From assembly GCA_022711175.1 (NCBI GenBank), contig JAKLFM010000015.1:1-57556 (forward strand): a stretch of DNA of 57,556 nt. Direction: 5' to 3'. The position numbers and the translations under genes were made by a program. The notes beneath the pieces were generated by a model. That model searched no databases, was not told where the DNA came from, and saw only the letters and a list, made by a program, of their open reading frames with translations. Numbering within the stretch: the first letter of the stretch is position 1; the number at the start of each line of letters is the position of its first letter. Source of the stretch: Bacteroidota bacterium. GTDB lineage: Bacteria > Bacteroidota > Bacteroidia > Bacteroidales > UBA4417. Below, piece by piece: positions 17,242-24,831 of this stretch.

Positions 17242-19440
17242 ATGTTTCTGAAATTCTTCAATACACTCATTCTGAGTCTTATAGCAGTATTTTCCTTTTC
17301 GCAGCCCGGAGGAATGCAACTAAACTGGTCGGCTGACGGCAATAGCTACACTTCGATGGAGAGAGGCAGGATTGTTCAAACTCAGCTACCGTCGATGGTA
17401 AAAACAACACTCGTTAATCTTGACCCGCTTTTTCCTGAAAATGCACCTGTAAGCCGCATAGTTGACGGGTTTGAATTTTCAGCCAAAAAGCCCCTGGTCC
17501 TTTTCACTGTGAATACCGAGACCCTCTATCATAAAACAACCGGTGAGGTTTGGGTGTATGACACAGTTGCAAAAACACTTACCCAATTAGGAAAAGGATT
17601 GAGAAGCGATGGATTGATGTACGCTAAGTTTTCGCCTGATGGCAGCAATGTTGCTTATGTTTACCAGGATAAAAGCGGAGGCAAAGTTGTGTATAATCTT
17701 TATGTTGAGGATGTTGTTAATCACAGGGTGAAAGCTCTTACTATCGATACACGCGACCGGGTGATCAATGGTACCTTCGACTGGGTGTATGCCGAGGAAC
17801 TTTCGTGCCTTGATGGTTTCAGGTGGAGCCCTGACGGATCAAAAATTGCCTATTGGAACATTGATGCGTCAAAAGTCCGCAATTACCTGATGCTCAACAC
17901 TACCGACTCAACATATTCGTTTACTGTCCCGGTTGAATACCCTAAGGTTGGTGAAGACCCTTCGCCTGCAAAAATCGGCGTTGTTGACATAAAGAATGGC
18001 AAAACCCGTTGGATGAATATTCCCGGTGACCGGCGGCAAAACTACCTTACCCGCATGGAATGGGCTGCAAACGATGCACTTATTATACAGCAGCTTACAA
18101 GGAAGCAGAATGTATCTAACCTTTATATTGCCAATACTCTGGATGGTGCCTGCAAACGTATCAGTACTGAAACCGATCCTGCCTGGATTGATGTTGAATC
18201 GGCATGGAATGGCGGTGACAATGCAGGATGGAACTGGATCGAAAATCACCAGGCCTTCATTTGGGCAAGTGAAAAGGATGGTTGGCGCCATTTGTACAGG
18301 ATCGGTCTTGACGGCAAAGAAACCCTTCTGACCGATTTTGCCGCCGATGTTATTAAACTAAACCTCATCGATGAAGCCAACGGGATCATCTATTTTTCGG
18401 CTTCACCCGAAAATCACACACAGCAGTATCTTTATTCAGTTCCTTTGTCAGGGGGCAAACCAAAATGTTTAACTCCTCCAGGACTTCAGGGAACGCACAC
18501 TTATGTGATATCTGCCAATGGCAAATGGGCAAGACACTCCTTTAATTCCTATAAATACTTACCTGCATCAGAGTGGATTTCATTACCGGCTCATTCCCCG
18601 CTTATTGAGGCCAGGTCTGTGGCAGCAAACCTGAAAGAAAACCCGTTGGCCAAACAAATAGAAGTATTTCAGGTTACCACCGAAGACGGAGTTACACTCG
18701 ATGGCTGGATGGTAAAACCAGCTGATTTTGATTCCACAAAAAAATATCCGGTGATCTTTTATGTTTACGGCGAGCCTGCCTCTTCCACTGTTCTCGATAA
18801 CGCATATATCGGCAGGAGTTCGGTTTTCGGTGAGAAGATTTTTGATAAAGGTTATCTGTACGTGTCTGTTGATAATCGCGGAACTCCCATGCCGCGAGGC
18901 CGTGAATGGCGTAAAGCGATTTACCGCAACATCGGTATTCAAAACATCCGTGACCTTGCGCTCGGAGCAAAGGAAGTGCTCAAACGTTCCTACTGCGATA
19001 CAAGCCGTGTTGCAGTTAACGGCTGGAGTGGCGGTGGATCATCCACACTTAATCTTATGTTCCAGTATCCTGAAATATTTCAAACCGGAGTATCGGTTGC
19101 TTCGGTTGCAAACCAGCTGGCATACGACAACACCTACCAGGAACGTTATATGGGAGTGCCCTGGGAAACCCGTGACGATTTCCTCAAAGGATCGCCGTAC
19201 ACCCACGCCCGGGGATTGAAGGGCAACTTGTTATACATACATGGAACAGGTGATGACAATGTTCATTATGCCAATGCCGAAAAGCTGATCAATGAGTTGG
19301 TCAAATATAACAAGCCATTCCAGTTGATGTTGTATCCTATGCGTTCGCATGGAATTTGGGAAGGTGAAGGAACCCGCGAGCATCTGAAAACTACCTGCCT
19401 GAAATTCCTCCTCGAAAATTGTCCTCCGGGTGCAAGGTAA
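17242..19440 (+). CDS. S9B dipeptidyl-peptidase IV-like serine peptidase
   Basis: This 732-residue exported peptidase has a signal peptide (MFLKFFNTLILSLIAVFSFSQ), an eight-bladed propeller (about 30-470) and a C-terminal alpha/beta-hydrolase domain. The catalytic Ser is near 596 in NGWSGGGSS, the Asp near 671-672 in HGTGDDNVH and the His near 703 in MRSHGIW. The double glutamate in WVYAEEL (about 185-186) is the DPP-IV motif that clamps the free N-terminus of substrates, so it should release dipeptides in the periplasm. An earlier ATG at 17197 lacks a signal-like start and lies before the candidate promoter. The regulator gene begins 86 bases downstream. Confidence 0.9.
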   Translation: MFLKFFNTLILSLIAVFSFSQPGGMQLNWSADGNSYTSMERGRIVQTQLPSMVKTTLVNLDPLFPENAPVSRIVDGFEFSAKKPLVLFTVNTETLYHKTTGEVWVYDTVAKTLTQLGKGLRSDGLMYAKFSPDGSNVAYVYQDKSGGKVVYNLYVEDVVNHRVKALTIDTRDRVINGTFDWVYAEELSCLDGFRWSPDGSKIAYWNIDASKVRNYLMLNTTDSTYSFTVPVEYPKVGEDPSPAKIGVVDIKNGKTRWMNIPGDRRQNYLTRMEWAANDALIIQQLTRKQNVSNLYIANTLDGACKRISTETDPAWIDVESAWNGGDNAGWNWIENHQAFIWASEKDGWRHLYRIGLDGKETLLTDFAADVIKLNLIDEANGIIYFSASPENHTQQYLYSVPLSGGKPKCLTPPGLQGTHTYVISANGKWARHSFNSYKYLPASEWISLPAHSPLIEARSVAANLKENPLAKQIEVFQVTTEDGVTLDGWMVKPADFDSTKKYPVIFYVYGEPASSTVLDNAYIGRSSVFGEKIFDKGYLYVSVDNRGTPMPRGREWRKAIYRNIGIQNIRDLALGAKEVLKRSYCDTSRVAVNGWSGGGSSTLNLMFQYPEIFQTGVSVASVANQLAYDNTYQERYMGVPWETRDDFLKGSPYTHARGLKGNLLYIHGTGDDNVHYANAEKLINELVKYNKPFQLMLYPMRSHGIWEGEGTREHLKTTCLKFLLENCPPGAR

Positions 19441-19526
19441 TCAGGTATGTTCGTACTTACTATCTGAAAATCAGCATGTATTGCAAAGTACATGAATCTC
19501 CAAATATGGATGTTTTCCTTACATTT

Positions 19527-22421
19527 ATGAAAAGGTGGAGGAATCTATTCGTCCTGATTGTAATGGTTGTTCTGACTCCAGGAATATTTGCACAGAACAA
19601 CAGGTTTGGATTGCCCGGTATTACAAATTACTCACGATCCGACTACAAAGCCGGGACCCAAAACTGGGCGATTGCACAAGCTGCCGATGGACGCATGTTT
19701 TTTGCCAACAATGATGGCCTGATCGAATTTGATGGTGAGCATTGGGATAGCTATCGCGATATGGAGCTCATTTACAGGTCGATATGTTTTGATGGCGACA
19801 GGGTGTATGTTGGTGCATACAATAAATTTGGTTATTATGAACCCGATCAAAGAGGCGTGCTGAAATTTCATTCGCTGGTTCCGCTTATCAAGGGCCGCAT
19901 CAACGATTTCGACGAAATATGGCGTATTCATAAAACGAACACCGGAATTGCCTTCCAGTCTTTCAGGGCTATTTTTCTGTTTGATGGAAAAAAAATCAAT
20001 ATCGTTTACCCGAGGTCAAAGTTTCATTTCTCGTATTACGTGAATGGAATACTTTGGGTTTATGATGAAGTGCAGGGTTTGATGCAATTACGTGAAGGGA
20101 AAGTACGCCAGATACCTCATGGAAATTTCTTTAGTGGTACCGAGATATGGTCGCTGCTGCCGCTCAATGATGACGAAGTAATCATTGGAACAGCCAAGAA
20201 AGGATTATTCAAATATGACGGACAAAAAGCTGTTGCCTGGAACAAGCCGGTGAATGATTTGCTTAAAAAGTACCAGATATTTTCAGGTATAACGGTAGGA
20301 AGCAACTATCTGGCATTTGGCACAATCCAGAATGGTTTGATTGTTGCCGATACGACAGGGAGGATTATTCTTGAGCTTAATAAGGAACGCGGGATACTCA
20401 ATAACACAGTGTTATGCCTCAATGCCGATAACCAGGGCGATATTTGGCTGGGCCTTGATAATGGCATTTCGGTGGTGCACTTCAATTCGCCTCATACCTA
20501 TATTCAAAACTATTTCGATATCGGGTCGGGATATGCCTCTGCACTTTTTAATGGCAAACTTTACCTGGGCACGAATCAGGGTTTGTTCTATATCAACTGG
20601 CAGGACTTTATAAATCCGTTAAAGCGAAAGTCTGATTTTCACCTTATTGAAGGTACCGAAGGCCAGGTTTGGAGCCTTGCAATCATTGACAATACACTTA
20701 TTTGCGGACATAATTTTGGGGTTTTTCAAATAGTTGGGGACGAAGCAGTTAGAATTTCTCCGATGAGCGGAGGGTGGAATGTTTTGAAGATCAACTTTAA
20801 ACAACCTTTGCTTCTGGTAGGACATTATTCAGGTATCTCGGTTCTCGAAAAGAGTGGAGCAATTTGGAAATACCGCAATGAGCTGGAAGGCTTCGATCAA
20901 TCATCGCACTATTTTGCTCAAGATGCGAAGGGCGATGTCTGGATAAGTCATGGATACAAAGGAGTATTCAGGTTAAAACCTGATGCTGACTGGAAAGCTG
21001 TGCAAAAACTTGATTACTACGGCGTTAAAGAAGGTTTACCTTCCGAAACAGGTAACAATCTTTTTAAACTTCAATCAGGTATTGAAATAACCACACGTGA
21101 CGGCATCTATCATTATAATGCAGCCAGAAATATGTTTGAGCCTGATAACCAGTTCAGGAAACTCTTACCAAATCTTAAGCTTATTGATTATTTGCAGCAG
21201 GATATAAGCGGAAACATTTGGTATTATGATCATCAGCAGCCGGGCGTTTTGCGTGTACAGGAGGACGGCACCCTCAAAAATATAACGGCGCCTTTCATCG
21301 AGTTAAAAGGACAGGTTATTCCGGCATACGGGCACATCAATGTACTCGACAACAATAATGTGATCATCGGCATCGAAGGTGGTTTTGTGCATTACCTCTC
21401 CGGTCAGTACAAAAACTATGATCTTCTGCCGGTGCTCCACATCAGCGACCTGCACTCAGGCGATACTTCAGAAGGACACTATAAATTCAGCAGTACAATC
21501 AAGAAGCAGTTGGTTGTGCCAAAATTCAGGTATGCCGGTAACAGGATACTTATTTCTTATGCCGGGAGTCTTTATTCGGAAAAGGGAATAAGCTACAGGT
21601 ATAAACTTGTTGGATTTGACCATGATTGGTCGCCATGGTCGGAGCAAAACAGCAAGGAATACACAAATCTGAGCAACGGAGATTATACTTTCATGCTTCA
21701 GGCGCAAACGGCAAACGGCAAAGAAACAGGTGCTTTGCTCTATAAATTCAGTATCCTGCCTCCATGGTATCTCACGCCACTTGCCTGGATTATTTACATT
21801 GTGCTGCTCGCTTTTTGTGCAGCATTGGCATACATGCTCATCTCTCGCCGGCTCAACAAAAGATTGCAAAAACAAAAAATAGAGGAAAAGGATAAATTCA
21901 AACAACGAGAGCAGGAATTAAAGGAAAATGCGCTGATTTCGGAAAAAGAGATGATACGGCTGCGCAACGAAGCGCTGAATATGGAAATGATTCACAAAGA
22001 GAAGGAGCTGGCAAACTCCACTATGATGATAATTCAAAAGAACGAGATACTCACCCGGCTGCGCAACGACCTCAACAAAATAAAAAATTCGCTTAATGAT
22101 GAACCACTGCGCAACGAGATGAGTTCGACAATAAAACGTATCGGCAGGGAATTAGACAACCAGAAGCAGTGGCAGGTTTTCAATACGCATGTTGAGCAGG
22201 TTCACGAAGTTCTGTTTAAAAAGCTGATTGACAAATATCCTGATCTTACTCCCAGGGAACTGAGTTTGTGTGCCTACCTTCGGATGAATATTTCGAGTAA
22301 AGAGATCGCTGCCTTAATGAATATCAGCACCCGCGGCGTGGAAATCAGCCGTTACAGGATCAGGAAAAAGCTTGGTCTTGGGCGCGACGAAAATCTTACC
22401 GATTTTATGCTTAAGCTCTGA
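19527..22421 (+). CDS. Membrane-spanning regulator: sensor propellers, Y_Y_Y domain, LuxR-type helix-turn-helix
   Basis: This protein of about 964 residues has a signal peptide (MKRWRNLFVLIVMVVLTPGIFAQ). Long periplasmic propeller repeats of the Reg_prop type follow (about 30-670), then a Y_Y_Y domain (about 685-745, RYKLVGFDHDWSPWSEQ). One membrane helix lies at about 746-771, a coiled coil at about 775-880, and a C-terminal LuxR/GerE helix-turn-helix at about 906-957 (LTPRELSLCAYLRMNISSK). It has the sensor half of a hybrid two-component system but no histidine kinase or receiver, so the signal must pass straight through the membrane to the DNA-binding domain. It precedes the glycan locus and is its most likely regulator. 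An alternative ATG is at 19506. Confidence 0.88.
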   Translation: MKRWRNLFVLIVMVVLTPGIFAQNNRFGLPGITNYSRSDYKAGTQNWAIAQAADGRMFFANNDGLIEFDGEHWDSYRDMELIYRSICFDGDRVYVGAYNKFGYYEPDQRGVLKFHSLVPLIKGRINDFDEIWRIHKTNTGIAFQSFRAIFLFDGKKINIVYPRSKFHFSYYVNGILWVYDEVQGLMQLREGKVRQIPHGNFFSGTEIWSLLPLNDDEVIIGTAKKGLFKYDGQKAVAWNKPVNDLLKKYQIFSGITVGSNYLAFGTIQNGLIVADTTGRIILELNKERGILNNTVLCLNADNQGDIWLGLDNGISVVHFNSPHTYIQNYFDIGSGYASALFNGKLYLGTNQGLFYINWQDFINPLKRKSDFHLIEGTEGQVWSLAIIDNTLICGHNFGVFQIVGDEAVRISPMSGGWNVLKINFKQPLLLVGHYSGISVLEKSGAIWKYRNELEGFDQSSHYFAQDAKGDVWISHGYKGVFRLKPDADWKAVQKLDYYGVKEGLPSETGNNLFKLQSGIEITTRDGIYHYNAARNMFEPDNQFRKLLPNLKLIDYLQQDISGNIWYYDHQQPGVLRVQEDGTLKNITAPFIELKGQVIPAYGHINVLDNNNVIIGIEGGFVHYLSGQYKNYDLLPVLHISDLHSGDTSEGHYKFSSTIKKQLVVPKFRYAGNRILISYAGSLYSEKGISYRYKLVGFDHDWSPWSEQNSKEYTNLSNGDYTFMLQAQTANGKETGALLYKFSILPPWYLTPLAWIIYIVLLAFCAALAYMLISRRLNKRLQKQKIEEKDKFKQREQELKENALISEKEMIRLRNEALNMEMIHKEKELANSTMMIIQKNEILTRLRNDLNKIKNSLNDEPLRNEMSSTIKRIGRELDNQKQWQVFNTHVEQVHEVLFKKLIDKYPDLTPRELSLCAYLRMNISSKEIAALMNISTRGVEISRYRIRKKLGLGRDENLTDFMLKL

Positions 22422-22631
22422 AGGTTTCTTAACAGGGATTAATAAGTTTTGATCAGAATCTATTCTGGTTTTTGGAAATGGGCGCTTTCAACCCGATCAG
22501 CCTTTAAGTTCGATTGCTGTATGATTTGATGAATTCATGTGAATTATATAAATGATTTAAAAAACTATAAATCAATTTAATAAAGTAATTTCTATATAAG
22601 ATTGATGTATTCATGATGTATAAGAAATGGA

Positions 22632-22660
22632 TTGGGTGCTGAAAAATTGATGTACATTTA
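22632..22660 (+). promoter_or_regulatory. Candidate promoter in the 453-base gap before the PKD lipoprotein
   Basis: TTG (22632-22634), an 18-base spacer and TACATTTA (22653-22660, seven of eight matches to TAnnTTTG) form a plausible promoter. It leaves a leader of about 205 bases. The rest of the gap (22422-22874) is A/T-rich and holds no credible gene. The long leader could carry control sites for the upstream LuxR-type regulator, but I cannot identify its operator. Confidence 0.45.
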
Positions 22661-22874
22661 CGGAGTTAAAATACTGATTACTGCCATATTTTTACCGTCT
22701 CGTTCTTTTCATACTGCCAATCTTATCCAAACTACTTTGATATTTGATTGTTAAAAACATATCAGTAAATAAATTTCTTCGCAGGAGTTAATCAAATCAA
22801 ATATTCTTTAGTACTTTTAGGAGTGAATTACTGACCGATTAATCCATATTAACCCTAACAAAAATCAACAAACT

Positions 22875-24674
22875 ATGAAACATCTGCTTAAAATTGGTAT
22901 GGCAATGCTCGTCCTCTTTACCGTTGCCCAATCCATGTCATGCAAAGAGGACAAAGTGCCCGAAGTAATAGCAAGCTTCACTTTTGCTGTTGATGCCGAC
23001 AATTACAAACTTGTGACCTTCACTAACCAGTCGCAAAATTTCTCGGCACTTTCATGGGATTTTGGCGATGGCGCTACTTCAACCGAAGCCAATCCTACAC
23101 ACACCTATACTGCTGTCGGTACTTACACGGTGAAGCTGACTGCCACTAACGAAGATGGCAGCGGTACCGATATGTATTCGGATGTTGTAACCATTGCTGA
23201 CCCGAATGCCGAACTCACCAAGCTGGTTGGCGAAGGCAATGATGGTAAAACATGGAAACTCCTGCGCGATGTATCTGGCGGAGTATATCCTCTCGAAGTT
23301 GGTCCAGTCGATCATTCATCCATCTGGTGGGCAATGGGCAAAGACAACGATGAACTGGCCAACCGTCCCTGTATGCTGAATGACGAATTTACATTTAAGC
23401 GCGACAAAACCCTCACCATCAACATGAACGGTGACTACTGGGCAGAAGGTGGCGTTTTCAAGACTGCCAACGTCTGCGCTTCAACGTCCGATCCTATGAT
23501 CGGTGTCGATCCTCTGAACGAAGACTGCTCTGCCTGGGGTGGTGGTACACATCATTTCCGCCTCGACCTTGGCGCTACCAAAAAACTTACCGCTATCGGT
23601 AAAGGTGCTTTCATAGGGTTCCTTAAAGCCACCACCGATTGTGAAGTAATGAAGCTTACCCCCATGGTTCAGGATTCGGTTACCTATGATGTGGTTAGCT
23701 TATATGACGGTGTAGTTGACACATTAATTGTTCAGGTTCATTATAAGTTTGATCCTAATGATGCTGATCCCGGCGGATACTGGAGATTTGTGCTTGTTCA
23801 TTACGACAACCCTGCCGATGAACCCCCACTTCCCGGAAACAAACCCTCAGTTAATTTCTCGCTTTCATGGAGCGGAAGAACTGTAACCTGCACCAATACC
23901 TCAACCGGAGCTGATTCATATCTCTGGGATTGGGGTAATGGCGAAACTTCAACCGCAGCCAGCCCAACCTATACATATCCTGCCGGTGGCGTTTATACTA
24001 TCACGCTTACAGCAACCAATTTGAATGGAAGTGCCTCAGCATCTACAGTTGCTTTTGTTACTGACGTTGAAATTACAGATGCCTTATTACAGGGAGGTTC
24101 ATGGAAGGTACCAGCAAAAGATATGCGGGTATTCTGTGGCGGCGGAATGGGATTGTCCAACTGGTGGCCATGCCCGAAAGCCAATCTTGACGGAACAAAC
24201 GCTGGAACAACTGATGACTGGTCGTGCATTACTGACGATGAATTCATCTTTAGTGCAGGTGGAGTGTACGAGTATAAGACCAACGGAGCAACCCGCAACG
24301 ACGGTTGGTGGGGCGATCCGCACGGATGTATTGATGATGCCGCTATTGCTGCCAGTGCTAATTATGGACCTGCATTTGGAAGTGGTATTCACTCCTATGC
24401 ATTCACTCCTCCGGCAGGTGGCAACAGGGGAATCATCGTGCTCACCAACGGTGCTACCGGTGCTGCATTCCTTGGATTTGTCAAAGGATATTACGGCGGT
24501 GAAAACACTGACAGTGCCAATCCTCCTAACGGTGGAAGCGCCACCAATCAATATGAAGTTATGGGTTATGCCAACGACGGCAGCATCGAATACCTCTTTG
24601 TTACTGTTGATATCAGCGGTGGTCACGATGGCAGTGCCTCATGGTCAACCATTCTTGAAAGGTCGAGCAAGTAA
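22875..24674 (+). CDS. Surface lipoprotein with duplicated PKD + unknown module, putative glycan-binding protein
   Basis: This 599-residue protein has an N-terminal export signal with Cys23 (QSMSCKED) as likely lipidation site, though the lipobox is weak. Two PKD domains lie at about 33-108 (LSWDFGDGATSTEANP) and 325-398 (YLWDWGNGETSTAASP). Each is followed by a similar module of about 190 residues containing TWKL/SWKV, a DDEF or NDEF-F strand, a Gly-Trp-rich stretch, GxHxF/Y and GA-F-GF-K. The protein is thus two tandem PKD-X units. Its place directly before susC suggests a surface glycan-binding protein of the SusE/F or SGBP kind. X has many Trp residues suited to sugar stacking. I do not recognise X as a named CBM. 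Confidence 0.75.
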   Translation: MKHLLKIGMAMLVLFTVAQSMSCKEDKVPEVIASFTFAVDADNYKLVTFTNQSQNFSALSWDFGDGATSTEANPTHTYTAVGTYTVKLTATNEDGSGTDMYSDVVTIADPNAELTKLVGEGNDGKTWKLLRDVSGGVYPLEVGPVDHSSIWWAMGKDNDELANRPCMLNDEFTFKRDKTLTINMNGDYWAEGGVFKTANVCASTSDPMIGVDPLNEDCSAWGGGTHHFRLDLGATKKLTAIGKGAFIGFLKATTDCEVMKLTPMVQDSVTYDVVSLYDGVVDTLIVQVHYKFDPNDADPGGYWRFVLVHYDNPADEPPLPGNKPSVNFSLSWSGRTVTCTNTSTGADSYLWDWGNGETSTAASPTYTYPAGGVYTITLTATNLNGSASASTVAFVTDVEITDALLQGGSWKVPAKDMRVFCGGGMGLSNWWPCPKANLDGTNAGTTDDWSCITDDEFIFSAGGVYEYKTNGATRNDGWWGDPHGCIDDAAIAASANYGPAFGSGIHSYAFTPPAGGNRGIIVLTNGATGAAFLGFVKGYYGGENTDSANPPNGGSATNQYEVMGYANDGSIEYLFVTVDISGGHDGSASWSTILERSSK

Positions 24675-24695
24675 CTCTTCTTGCTGATCAGTTAG

Positions 24696-24727
24696 ACCAA
24701 GAGTGAGCATTATAGCTCACTCTTGGT
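24696..24727 (+). terminator. Perfect 13-bp hairpin between the PKD lipoprotein and susC 1
   Basis: ACCAAGAGTGAGC (24696-24708) and GCTCACTCTTGGT (24715-24727) pair without mismatch around an ATTATA loop. The following TTTATTACC is only weakly T-rich. It may end the lipoprotein transcript or partly attenuate transcription into susC, or stabilise the upstream mRNA. Confidence 0.7.
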
Positions 24728-24831
24728 TTATTACCTTGTAATCTTGCTCTGCAATCTGGTAGCTCAGCCTGCCAGGCTTCTTACCTACATCGGGCAATAA
24801 GATTTGTTAGTTATTTCTTAAAATACTGAAT

